From Xanthobacteraceae bacterium (GTDB lineage Bacteria > Pseudomonadota > Alphaproteobacteria > Rhizobiales > Xanthobacteraceae): a stretch of DNA of 33,237 nucleotides. Every line of letters begins with the position of its first letter. Positions within the stretch are counted from its first letter, which is position 1. This document shows, piece by piece, positions 1 through 8,113 of this stretch. The notes beneath the pieces are model-generated. The model made no database searches. It saw only the letters and a list, made by a program, of their open reading frames with translations, and was not told the origin of the DNA. The translations under genes and the position numbers were made by a program. The stretch is from positions 1-33,237 of the forward strand of contig JAIEPP010000402.1 in assembly GCA_019748335.1 (NCBI GenBank), written 5' to 3'.

Positions 1-49
1 TGCCCGCGATCCGAGTATCTCCGGCCTCGTCGCACGCAGGACATCGCGC

Positions 50-811
50 TCAGGCAAAACGAGAGAAGTCTGGACGACGCTTTCCCTTGAAGGCCTCAAG
101 CGCCTCGCGCGCCTCCGGCCCAAGCTGAAGCCGCACCAAATGCTCGATTTCAACCTTTACCACGTCGCGAACAGCCGCAACAGACGATCTCTTCAAGAGC
201 ATCTTGGTGGTTCGCACCGATTCCGGCGGCTGCGCCGCGATCAGTTCCGCTTTTGCCTGTGCCACTTCTTCGACCTGACTGTTGGGAAACACGCCATTTA
301 CGAGTCTCAATTCGAGCGCCGCCGCAGCGTCAAACGCTTCACCCGCGATGAGAATTTCACTTGCCCGATGGTGGCCAACGAGCTGCGGCAAAAGGTAAGA
401 AGAACCAAATTCGGGGCAGACGGCAAGCGAGACGAAGGGAGCCTTAAACGTCGTCTGCGACCCGCAATACACGAGGTCGCAGTGCAGCAGCATCGTGATG
501 CCAACGCCGACGACGATTCCGCAAGGAGCCGCGACAACAGGTTTGGTAAATTCCATCAAACTGCTCATGAAACGACCATGGGGCCCCTCCAGCCCCTCGA
601 TCGCCGCGTCGGACAAATCATTGCCCGCGGTGAAGCAGGTTGGATGCCCGGTCAGCACAACCACCCTGATGGAGTCGTTGGCTTGAGCCCATGCAAGACT
701 ATCGGCGATGCTGGAATACATTGCCCGTGTCAGTGAGTTGCGTTTCTCCAGACGGTTCAGGCGAATTGTGAGGATCCCATTGGCGATTTTAGTCAGCACA
801 GCATCCGTCAT
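50..811 (-). CDS. Crotonase-family enoyl-CoA isomerase/hydratase
   Basis: Crotonase-superfamily enzyme acting on acyl-CoA thioesters, 253 aa. The oxyanion-hole segments are visible (FTAGNDL at about 60-66, and PCGIVVGVG at about 96-104). The two glutamates of classical enoyl-CoA hydratases are absent: aligned by eye, the GGGCEL position reads GVGITM and the QPE position reads APF. There is a glutamate at 134 in CPEFGSSYLLP, which matches the PEGxSS catalytic position of delta3,delta2-enoyl-CoA isomerases. I therefore favour isomerase over hydratase. The ATG at 811 is preceded by AGAAGGT; an upstream TTG at 832 has no better site. It is divergent from the flavoprotein gene at 1169. Family is certain, the reaction is inferred. 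Confidence 0.85.
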   Translation of the reverse strand: MTDAVLTKIANGILTIRLNRLEKRNSLTRAMYSSIADSLAWAQANDSIRVVVLTGHPTCFTAGNDLSDAAIEGLEGPHGRFMSSLMEFTKPVVAAPCGIVVGVGITMLLHCDLVYCGSQTTFKAPFVSLAVCPEFGSSYLLPQLVGHHRASEILIAGEAFDAAAALELRLVNGVFPNSQVEEVAQAKAELIAAQPPESVRTTKMLLKRSSVAAVRDVVKVEIEHLVRLQLGPEAREALEAFKGKRRPDFSRFA

Positions 812-1168
812 CTCTGACCTTCTAACCGGCAATATCTAACTCGCTTTCACGGTCGAGCCGCAGCGAGTGCAGGATTGCGACGTGAAAAGAACGCGCTACA
901 GATAGTGCGCACGAGAGGAGTTCTCTATCACACATGACTTCATCGTATATTTATATGACTATTACGTAAACATCGAGATCTGACACCTGATCGGCCGTTT
1001 CGAACCCTGCGACGAAGATTTGAAACGTCAAAAAAGACGTCCAAGGACAAAATCCAAGACTATTGACTAATAAGTCATTTAAATGAAGATTAAGAAACTC
1101 ACGCGAAGCGTCGTTTCATCTCGAAGCAACGTTCCGACCAGACACGGCTCTTTTCAACGGCGATCAAA
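812..1168. promoter_or_regulatory. Divergent intergenic region with inverted repeats
   Basis: AT-rich spacer between two divergent genes, with no convincing ORF. It holds two clear inverted repeats: ACGTC-AAAAAA-GACGT at 1025-1040 and TTGACT-AATA-AGTCA at 1063-1077. The second also occurs upstream of the other nitronate monooxygenase gene. Promoters in both directions are expected here, but I cannot place the -10 boxes with confidence. Confidence 0.5.
1063..1078. promoter_or_regulatory. Inverted-repeat operator upstream of first NMO gene
   Basis: TTGACT-AATA-AGTCAT: a 5-bp perfect dyad (TGACT/AGTCA) with a 4-nt spacer, 91 nt before the ATG at 1169. The same dyad with the same spacing lies upstream of the paralogous gene at 4574. 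The TTGACT half could double as a -35 box. The bound regulator is unknown. Confidence 0.5.
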
Positions 1169-2155
1169 ATGGAAAGATATGGCGATCCGCAGGTCACGGC
1201 TCGACTCAAGAAGCAACTGAAGTTGCCTCTTGTTGTCGCGCCGATGTTCCTGGTCTCCGGTCAGGACCTTGTCGTGGCCTCATCCTCGTCCGGCGTGATT
1301 GGATCGATACCTGCCTTGAACGCGAGAACTACCGAGATCCTGGACCAATGGATCGGCAAGATCGTCGCAAGACTCAGGGAAAAAACGGCTGCTGCTCCCT
1401 TCGCTGTCAATCTCATTGTGCATGCGAGCAATGCAAGACTCGACGCCGACCTGGATTTGATGGTCAAACACCGTGTTCCGGTCGTGATATCGAGCGTGGG
1501 TAGCCCGGACCGAGTAATCGAGAAGATTCATGGCTACGGCGGCCTGGTCCTATCGGATGCAGCCACAGTCCGTCATGCACGGCGCGCGGCCTCTGTCGGA
1601 GTGGACGGACTGGTGCTACTCAGCGCTGGCGCGGGCGGAAACACAGGGTGGCTTAATCCGCTATCGTTCGTAGCCGAGGTAAGAGACTTCTTCGATGGCC
1701 CGATAGCCCTCGCCGGGGGCCTTTCGTCAGGACGGCAGATCGCGGCGGCTGAAATGATGGGCGCGGATTTCGTTCTGATGGGCACCACGTTCATTGCGAC
1801 GCTGGAAAGCGAGGCAGATCAATCTTATCGAGAGATGCTGATCGAAAGCGGCGCCGACGACGTGGTGACCACGGACAAGTTGAGCGGCATCCCAGCGAAT
1901 ATTCTGCGCGCTAGCCTGGAACGATCCGGATTCACCGTTAGCGGAGACCACAAGGGGTTTAGCGTGAAGCGTGAGGCTGAACTTATGAAGTTGTGGCGGG
2001 ACATCTGGAGCGCTGGCCACGGAGTGGGTGGTGTAACGCGAGTCGCGGGAGTAAGCGACGAGGTCGAAAGATTGATGCGCGAGAGGGCAACCGCCCTTCA
2101 AGGAAATGCTGCCCTGGGCAAGGCGTACCCGATGAACATCGCCAGTTCACGATGA
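1169..2155 (+). CDS. Nitronate monooxygenase-like FMN protein (active-site His replaced by Asn)
   Basis: A 328-aa TIM-barrel flavoprotein of the nitronate monooxygenase/2-nitropropane dioxygenase family. Known members oxidise alkyl nitronates with FMN and O2; related ones act as NADH:quinone or enoyl reductases. Family features are the N-terminal APMFLVSG (about 24-31), the GYGGLVLSDA segment (about 122-131), the GAGG loop (154-157) and the phosphate-binding GGLSSG plus GADFVLMGT segments. The catalytic histidine of the GGHxG motif is Asn158 here (GAGGNTG), while the paralogue at 4574 keeps His. So nitronate chemistry may be lost or changed. The ATG at 1169 has only a weak ribosome binding site. 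It is convergent with the MDR gene at 2265. Confidence 0.88.
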   Translation: MERYGDPQVTARLKKQLKLPLVVAPMFLVSGQDLVVASSSSGVIGSIPALNARTTEILDQWIGKIVARLREKTAAAPFAVNLIVHASNARLDADLDLMVKHRVPVVISSVGSPDRVIEKIHGYGGLVLSDAATVRHARRAASVGVDGLVLLSAGAGGNTGWLNPLSFVAEVRDFFDGPIALAGGLSSGRQIAAAEMMGADFVLMGTTFIATLESEADQSYREMLIESGADDVVTTDKLSGIPANILRASLERSGFTVSGDHKGFSVKREAELMKLWRDIWSAGHGVGGVTRVAGVSDEVERLMRERATALQGNAALGKAYPMNIASSR

Positions 2156-2264
2156 ACCGAGTCAGGCTTCGTTTCATGCGACGCGAACCTCACGCGCCGA
2201 AAATGCAGTAACGCTCTCTGCGGCTCGCGCACCACGATCGTCCGAGAAACTCACTTTTTCGAGA

Positions 2265-3296
2265 CTACTCTGCAACGATCTGGACCAGCCTCTTCCCGAT
2301 AGCCTCCCCCTTCATCATGCCAATGAGAGCTGGCGGCGCCCGCTCCAGGCCTTGAACGATGTCCTCGTGGAAGTACATCTCACCGTTTCGAAACCACGGC
2401 GCCACGCGCGCTTGGTAGGCCGGGAGCTTGTGGAGATGATCGGACACCAGCAAGCCAGTCATCACGATGCGTTTCGCGAACATGGCCTGCATTCCCTTGA
2501 TGCCGGGCTCGTCCACTGCGTTGTACTCGGAAATCATTCCGCATATCGGAAAGCGCGCGCCAACGTTGGCATGGCGCAGCGCCGCCTCCAGGGTGGATCC
2601 GCCCACGTTATCGAAGTACACATCGATGCCCCTCGGACACAATTCGCGCAGCGCATCGTCCATGTTCCGGGTCTTGTAGTTAAATGCAGCGTCGAAACCG
2701 CACTTGGCCAGCGCGAAGTCCACCTTTTCGTCGCTCCCGGCAGAGCCGACCACGCGGGCTCCGGCGCGCTTGGCGAATTGTCCGGCCAATTGGCCGACCG
2801 CGCCCGCAGCCGACGAAATATAGACGGTATCTCCGGGCAACGGCCTGCCCAGCTCGATCGCGCCCACCCAGGCGGTGAGACCGGGCATGCCCAGAGCCGA
2901 GATTGCCAAGCTTGGCCGCCCCAACGTCGGATCGATCCGGTGAAGTCCCTCGCCACGCGACACAACGCTACGCCGCGCCCAGTCCAAAAAGCCCCAGACG
3001 TAGTCTCCTTCGTTGAAGCGCGGATTCTTCGACTGGAGGATGCGACCCACCACTCGTGATACCATGGGCTTGCCCAACTCGAAGCCGGGCGCATACGAGG
3101 CGCCCTCGTTCATCCGGCCCCTCAGGTAGGGATCCAGCGACAGCCACACCGCCTGCACCAGCACGTCCTGTGGTCCGCACGAAGGTTCGGCGCAATCTTC
3201 AATCAGAAAGCAGGATTCGTCGACCCAGCCGACAGGGCGCTTGTCCAACAGGATGCGAGCATTGGTGAGGCCTTGCTCCGGCTTGGTCTGGCTCAT
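2265..3296 (-). CDS. NADP-dependent MDR oxidoreductase (leukotriene B4 12-hydroxydehydrogenase/CurA type)
   Basis: A 343-aa zinc-independent medium-chain reductase that uses NADPH to reduce the C=C bond of enones or the like. The N-terminal GroES-like part contains the family's SLDPYLRGRM stretch (about 53-62), followed by the Rossmann motif AAGAVGQLAGQ and the FDNVGG segment typical of this subfamily. Length is normal and no zinc-ligand cluster is seen. It lies between the two nitronate monooxygenase-like genes on the opposite strand, and 256 nt from the SDR stop at 3553. The substrate cannot be told from sequence. Confidence 0.88.
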   Translation of the reverse strand: MSQTKPEQGLTNARILLDKRPVGWVDESCFLIEDCAEPSCGPQDVLVQAVWLSLDPYLRGRMNEGASYAPGFELGKPMVSRVVGRILQSKNPRFNEGDYVWGFLDWARRSVVSRGEGLHRIDPTLGRPSLAISALGMPGLTAWVGAIELGRPLPGDTVYISSAAGAVGQLAGQFAKRAGARVVGSAGSDEKVDFALAKCGFDAAFNYKTRNMDDALRELCPRGIDVYFDNVGGSTLEAALRHANVGARFPICGMISEYNAVDEPGIKGMQAMFAKRIVMTGLLVSDHLHKLPAYQARVAPWFRNGEMYFHEDIVQGLERAPPALIGMMKGEAIGKRLVQIVAE

Positions 3297-3552
3297 GATC
3301 GAGTTCTCGCGGTGCGGAATCAGCTATCGGGATCGCACCCGCGCCCGATGGGAACCGGATGCCCCAACGTATCTTGGTCGGAACACTTGGCAATCGCCGC
3401 ACTGTTCGATTTGAATTGTTGATCGCCAACCACCAGGTGGTCAAGGGCTTGCAAAAAAATCAGTGTATTGATGTCAGCGTCAACGCCATTGCTACCCGAG
3501 TCACCTTTTCGACGCCAAGCAAACCAGAGGCTGATCCTCTGGCGTTGCTATC

Positions 3553-4362
3553 CTAGATTCTGATCGCGAGCATCTGCGCCGTCACGTAGATGCTCTCATC
3601 GGATAAAAAGAAGAGCGCCGCGTTAGCCACCTCGGCCGCGACACGTTGGCCGGCGGGACCGAGATGGCCGTTACAGTTCGAATGACTGGCCCCTCGCACG
3701 CGGCGACCCGCCGGCATGCTCTGGGCGCTTGAGCAAACCAGGTTTGCACGTATGGCGCGCGGCGCGATTTCGTGAGCGATGTTGCGCATCAATCCGAAAA
3801 TTGCTGCTGTCGAAGAATCGTAAGCTGCATTCTTCGAGCCGCCGCGCCGACCTGCGGTCGGCGAAATGAAGACAATCGAGCCGCCGTCCTGAATTCTAGG
3901 GAGCGCTTCGCGGCAACACAGCATTGAACCGCGCACATTAAGGTCGTAGATGCGGGTCCATTCCGCGGCATCAAATCGATCCCGCTCGATCTCTGCGAAC
4001 CCGGCCAGATTCAATACTATACCATCCAGATTGCCACCCATGACCTCGCAGGCTTTCCGGATCATCCAGTGAACGTCAGCCTCGAATGCAAGATCAGCTT
4101 GTATGGCGAAAGCAAGCCGGCCCTCGGCGGCAATCTGAGTAACGGTATCGTTCGCAGCCTGTTCATCGGCATCGGCAACAACAACTTGGGCCCCTTCGCG
4201 GGCAAACAGCACGCTCATCGTTGAACCGCCATCGACCGAACCGGTGGAGGCCTCAACGGTGCGCAGCCCTCCGCCGACCACCAGCACCCGACGACCGATG
4301 AGGCGTCTGGGGACAGGCGGAACTGCTGCAGAACCAATGACCATCGGTCGAACATCCGACAT
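3553..4362 (-). CDS. Degenerate short-chain dehydrogenase/reductase
   Basis: A 269-aa SDR-fold protein. The cofactor loop is long and unusual (VVGGG, then an insertion before DGGSTMSVLFAREGA). The NNAG-like element reads LNLAG, the serine is in FISPTAG and the tyrosine in AAYDSST. The lysine of the YxxxK motif is threonine (Y-D-S-S-T). The C-terminus stops at TAQMLAIRI, where relatives continue with a DGG segment, and the stretch before NAALFFLSD looks scrambled. GAGGATT precedes the ATG at 4362, so the gene may still be translated. It is probably non-catalytic or decaying, or a divergent subfamily. It is divergent from the second nitronate monooxygenase gene. Confidence 0.75.
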   Translation of the reverse strand: MSDVRPMVIGSAAVPPVPRRLIGRRVLVVGGGLRTVEASTGSVDGGSTMSVLFAREGAQVVVADADEQAANDTVTQIAAEGRLAFAIQADLAFEADVHWMIRKACEVMGGNLDGIVLNLAGFAEIERDRFDAAEWTRIYDLNVRGSMLCCREALPRIQDGGSIVFISPTAGRRGGSKNAAYDSSTAAIFGLMRNIAHEIAPRAIRANLVCSSAQSMPAGRRVRGASHSNCNGHLGPAGQRVAAEVANAALFFLSDESIYVTAQMLAIRI

Positions 4363-4485
4363 AGCAAATCCTCGCTGTTGGACACCCGCGCCATGGTTCG
4401 CATGCGGAAGTCGTACGGTTAGCCGCCGGTCTTCTCAATCGGGCTCGCGCCCGCCCAGTCCCCGACTATCCGCCAAATGCTGTCG

Positions 4486-4515
4486 ATTGACTTCAAAGTC
4501 AATTTATTATATATT
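4486..4515 (+). promoter_or_regulatory. Promoter with overlapping inverted-repeat operator for second NMO gene
   Basis: ATTGACTTCAAAGTCAAT at 4486-4503 is an 8-bp perfect dyad with a 2-nt centre. Its TTGACT (4487-4492) can serve as a -35 box with TATATT at 4510-4515 after a 17-nt spacer. Core and spacing (TTGACT-N4-AGTCA) match the site at 1063. An operator on the -35 suggests repression. The ATG lies 59 nt after the -10. Confidence 0.6.
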
Positions 4516-4573
4516 TCGTACTATCGATAGAACGATACGATATTTTGGTTAGCGCGTAGGGAGCGACCCCTGG

Positions 4574-5557
4574 ATGATACCTGCTGCATTAGAGGGCCGC
4601 TTACGCCTGCCCGCTATCGCCTCGCCCATGTTTCTGGTTTCGGGCACCGATCTGGTAGTCGCGACCAGCCGGGCAGGACTCGTGGGGAGCTTCCCTAGTC
4701 TCAATCAGCGGACTTCGGACGGATGTGAAGCCTGGCTGAAGGAAATCCGATCTCGCCTGACGGAAGCCGATGCCCCCTGGGCTATTCAATATGCCGTCCA
4801 TCCTACGCACAAGCGGATGGCGGAAGATATCGCTCTCACCGTCAAGTACCAGGTGCCCATCCTGATAAGCGCGATCGGCATCACACGAGAGGCGACCGAC
4901 GCGATACATTCATATGGCGGCCTGGTCTTTCACGATGCCATCAATATCCGTCACGCAAAGAAAGCGCTCGATGCCAATGTGGATGGGATAATTGCCGTAT
5001 GCGCCGGCGCCGGTGGGCACGCGGGCACATATAACCCTTTCGCTTTCATCGGCGAGTTGAAGCCATACCTGGGCGACAAAACGCTGATTCTTTCCGGTTG
5101 CATTGGCAATGGTCAATCGCTGGCTGCAGCCATAGCTGCCGGCGCAGACCTTGGCTATATGGGCACCCGCTTCGTGAATACCAAGGAAAGCATCGCCGCC
5201 GATCGTATGAAGGAGCTTGTGATCGAATCCGACATCACCGACGTCGTGTATTCCTCGGAAATCGATGGCGTTGGGGCCAATTGGCTCAGGCAGACGCTTC
5301 CAGAAAAGCCGGTTGGCAGTGACAAGCCGGGGGCTAGTCTTGCCGAACTGCTATCCGATCACAAGCGCTGGCGCGATATCCTGAGCGCGGGTCAGGGCGT
5401 CGGGTCGATAGACGACGTTCCAACCGTGTCCGATTTGGTCGACAGAATGGAACGGGAATATCTTTCGGCAACGAAACGGCTTCAAGGCCAATCGATGCCT
5501 GGTAAGCGTAGCGAGATGGCCTCGAGCACAGCACAGAACTGTCCGATCCATCTGTAA
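4574..5557 (+). CDS. Nitronate monooxygenase-like FMN protein
   Basis: A 327-aa paralogue of the protein at 1169. It has the same layout: SPMFLVSGTDLVVA at the N-terminus, SYGGLVFHDA, then GAGGHAGTYNPFAF, with the catalytic His at 149 intact, and GADLGYMGTRF near the phosphate site. It should bind FMN and could be a true nitronate monooxygenase or a related reductase. AGGGAG lies upstream of the ATG. The substrate-binding protein gene follows 82 nt downstream on the same strand, so the two may be co-transcribed. It shares an upstream inverted repeat with its paralogue. The family is sure, the substrate unknown. Confidence 0.9.
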   Translation: MIPAALEGRLRLPAIASPMFLVSGTDLVVATSRAGLVGSFPSLNQRTSDGCEAWLKEIRSRLTEADAPWAIQYAVHPTHKRMAEDIALTVKYQVPILISAIGITREATDAIHSYGGLVFHDAINIRHAKKALDANVDGIIAVCAGAGGHAGTYNPFAFIGELKPYLGDKTLILSGCIGNGQSLAAAIAAGADLGYMGTRFVNTKESIAADRMKELVIESDITDVVYSSEIDGVGANWLRQTLPEKPVGSDKPGASLAELLSDHKRWRDILSAGQGVGSIDDVPTVSDLVDRMEREYLSATKRLQGQSMPGKRSEMASSTAQNCPIHL

Positions 5558-5639
5558 GTTGAACCTTGCAGCCGAAGCGTTCGAGCATGATCGGCTCGAA
5601 GGAAAGCAGCTTCAATAAACTGCCGAACGGAGGAATACC

Positions 5640-6851
5640 ATGGATCGCCGCACTCTGCTTATGTTTGCCGCCGCGACTGCTCTCGGGGGTGGTCAACGTG
5701 CGTTCGGTGCTGCTGAAGCGCCAGGTGTGACCAACACCGAAATCAAGATCGGCAACACATCGCCTTATAGCGGTCCTGCATCGGCATTCGGCGTAGTGGG
5801 ACTGGCGCTGAGCGCTTTTTTCCGACAAGTGAACGACAACGGCGGCATCGCCGGACGAAAGATAAACTTTATCTCGCTGGACGACGCCTACAGCCCGCCC
5901 AAGACGGTCGAACAAACGCGCCGGCTGGTGGAAGGCGACGAAGTGGCTTTCATCCTCAACGGCATCGGCAGCGCTCCGCAATCATCGGTTCAGCGCTACA
6001 TGAACCAGCGCAAGGTCCCACAATTGTTTGTCGGAGCCGGTGTCGATAAATGGAGCCAGCCCGACGCGTTCCCTTGGTCAATAGGATGGCAGCCGACGTT
6101 CCGCACAGAAGCCGCGATCTACGCGAAATATATCGACTCGGTAAGACCGAATGCGCGAGTTGCCATGCTCCACTCTACCGACGATGCCGGCAAGGACTAC
6201 GTTGCGGGCCTGAGGTCGGTGTGGCGCGATGGCATGGAGAAGAAGATAGTGAAGATGGCGACCTACGAGACGAGCGACCCGACGGTCGAAAGCCAAATCG
6301 TCGCGTTGCAAGCGTCGGGCGCTGATGTTCTGGTGATTACAGCAACACCAAAATACGTGGCTCAGTCGATCAGGAAAGTTTACGAACTGAATTGGAAGCC
6401 GCTGACTTTGATCACGAACACGTCGATTTCGGTTGCTGCTGTCATCAATCCTGTCGGGCCGGAGAAGGCCGTCGGTATCGTGTCTACCGGCTATTTGAAG
6501 GACAATGCTGATCCCGTCTGGAATGACGATCCCGGCATGAACGAGTGGCGCAGTTTCATGAAGCAATATATGCCGGGCGCCGATCTGGGGGACTCCAACT
6601 ACATTTTTGCATACAGCGTCGCCGGGACCGCGCTTCATGTTCTCAAGCAGTGCGACGGGGATTTTTCGCGCGAGAACATCATGAGGCAAGCCACAAATAT
6701 TCGAAATCTGGCGCTTCCCGGTCTCCTACCGGGCGTCCTGATCAACACCGAACCGACGAACTTCCGGCCCGTACGACAGATGCAATTGCAACGGTGGACT
6801 GGAACAAGATGGGAGCGGTTTGGCGGCTTGATCGAGGGATCCGGCATATAA
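5640..6851 (+). CDS. ABC transporter substrate-binding protein (Liv/amide type)
   Basis: A 403-aa periplasmic binding protein of the branched-chain amino acid/amide family (Peripla_BP_6). An exported N-terminus is visible: MDRRTLL (RR then hydrophobic, so Tat or Sec), an Ala-rich core, and a likely cleavage near AFGAAEA. The mature part begins in the family style (NTEIKIGNTSPYSGPASAFG), followed by INFISLDDAYSPPKTVEQTRRLVE. GGAGG sits six bases before the ATG. No LivH/M/G/F permease or ATPase is in the window, so it must work with components encoded elsewhere. The context next to a flavoprotein gene suggests a non-amino-acid substrate such as an aromatic or organic acid. The ligand is unknown. 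Confidence 0.92.
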   Translation: MDRRTLLMFAAATALGGGQRAFGAAEAPGVTNTEIKIGNTSPYSGPASAFGVVGLALSAFFRQVNDNGGIAGRKINFISLDDAYSPPKTVEQTRRLVEGDEVAFILNGIGSAPQSSVQRYMNQRKVPQLFVGAGVDKWSQPDAFPWSIGWQPTFRTEAAIYAKYIDSVRPNARVAMLHSTDDAGKDYVAGLRSVWRDGMEKKIVKMATYETSDPTVESQIVALQASGADVLVITATPKYVAQSIRKVYELNWKPLTLITNTSISVAAVINPVGPEKAVGIVSTGYLKDNADPVWNDDPGMNEWRSFMKQYMPGADLGDSNYIFAYSVAGTALHVLKQCDGDFSRENIMRQATNIRNLALPGLLPGVLINTEPTNFRPVRQMQLQRWTGTRWERFGGLIEGSGI

Positions 6852-6944
6852 GATGTCCTGACGCGTGTCGTTCGCCGTTGCCCGGCCAGCATTCGCGCAT
6901 GTTCGATGAGATGCCGGCTGGCATCGTAGCCGGCTCGTACATAC

Positions 6945-7335
6945 ATGGCAGTCGTCATGGATGACCTGGATATCGAAACCGCAATGCCAGCGGTGCTGCG
7001 CGCCTTCTATGCCCGCGTCAAGAGCGACGAACTGCTAGGTCCAACATTCAACGCCGCTGCGCATGATTGGGATGAACATCTGGATCACACCGACAATTTT
7101 GGTCATCGGTGATGCTGAGTACCGGCCGATACAAGGGCAATTCCGTCGCGAAGCACCTGCCGCTCGCTCCGCAGATCGATCAAGCGTGTTTCACGCGTTT
7201 GCAACGACAGGTAAATTTCTGCGGCAGCTGCCGCCGAGGCATTCCAGACACAAGGCGGCGCGGAATGCCGAGAGTTTGCGATTGACAATCGAATTCGCGT
7301 CTCCCCGGGTGACGACGGTGTCACGAGCACGATAA
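6945..7335 (+). pseudogene. Group III truncated haemoglobin, frameshifted remnant
   Basis: The first 55 codons encode a truncated-globin start (AVLRAFYARVKSDELLGPTF, then HDWDEHLDHTDNF), ending at a stop at 7110-7112. In the next frame the sequence resumes as SVMLSTGRYKGNSVAKHLPL, the normal continuation, so one T seems lost from the T-run at about 7097-7100. Further pieces appear in other frames: SAAAAAEAFQT near 7225, then KAARNAESLRLTIEF near 7250-7300. At least three frame changes mean no functional globin is made. Intact family members are about 130-150 aa. The order of the pieces is preserved, which argues for in-place decay. Confidence 0.8.
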
Positions 7336-7390
7336 GATTGCCGCCGGACAGCATGTTTTCAGACGGCGTTTGTCGAGGAAGTTTCGGTAC

Positions 7391-8113
7391 ATGTCCAGAA
7401 CAAGTCGTCTATTCGAACTGATCAGCGTGCTGCGCGCACGCAGGATGCTCGTTACGGCCCACTATCTTGCGCGTGAACTGGGTATCTCGCAGCGGAGCAT
7501 ATACCGAGACATTGAAACGTTGCGTTCGCTAGGAGCGCCTATCGAGGGACAAGCGGGTATCGGCTATTGTTTGAGAGAAGGGTTTTTTCTTCCGGAATTC
7601 GCATTTTCATCGGACGAACTGGACGCGTTGATCCTTGGTCTAGGCTGGGTGCGGCAGCGGGCGGATCCTGCCTTGGCACAAGGCAGTGAAAGCGCTTTGG
7701 CGAAAATACTTTCCGCGAGAAAAAACACTTCCTCGATGAGCAATGAGCCACCTGCTCTCGTAACGGCGGCCTCAGCGTCTAAACTCATGGACCCTCCGCA
7801 GGTCACACTATTGCGAGATGCCATCCGTCGGCAACGCAAAGTCGCGATCCGCTATGAAGATGCTCAAGGCTCATTATCGGATCGTACCATCTGGCCAATC
7901 GCTATCGTCTATTTCGACGACGTGCGTGTATTGGCCGCCTGGTGCGAACACAGATCGGCCTTCCGTCACTTCCGCGTCGATCGTTTGCACCTGAGGACGA
8001 TTTCGGAGGAGCGCTACCCCGGGCGACGCCAATCGATCGTGACGCGGTGGCGGCAGCAGGATCGTGACTGGCGTTCGATCCTGGCAGTTTCTGACACGTC
8101 GACACGCTATTAA
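7391..8113 (+). CDS. HTH/WYL-domain transcriptional regulator (YafY type)
   Basis: A 240-aa regulator. The N-terminal DeoR-like helix-turn-helix is clear (LVTAHYLARELGISQRSIYRDI, about 23-44), followed by the usual LRSLGAPIEGQAGIGY wing. The C-terminal WYL domain spans about 130-200 (VAIRYEDAQG, then a WPIAIVYFDDVRVLAAWCEHRSAFRHFRVDRL stretch). Family members sense small ligands through the WYL domain. I chose the ATG at 7391, with GAGGAAG about 9 nt upstream, over an in-frame ATG at 7370. It could control the flavoprotein genes upstream, but nothing in the sequence proves that. It is convergent with the dehydrogenase gene at 8270. Confidence 0.88.
   Translation: MSRTSRLFELISVLRARRMLVTAHYLARELGISQRSIYRDIETLRSLGAPIEGQAGIGYCLREGFFLPEFAFSSDELDALILGLGWVRQRADPALAQGSESALAKILSARKNTSSMSNEPPALVTAASASKLMDPPQVTLLRDAIRRQRKVAIRYEDAQGSLSDRTIWPIAIVYFDDVRVLAAWCEHRSAFRHFRVDRLHLRTISEERYPGRRQSIVTRWRQQDRDWRSILAVSDTSTRY

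Noticed and set aside
955-975. Possible LiuR-type site (ATTACGTAAACAT) in the divergent promoter
   Set aside because: Only one half resembles the MerR/LiuR consensus and no MerR-type gene is in the window.
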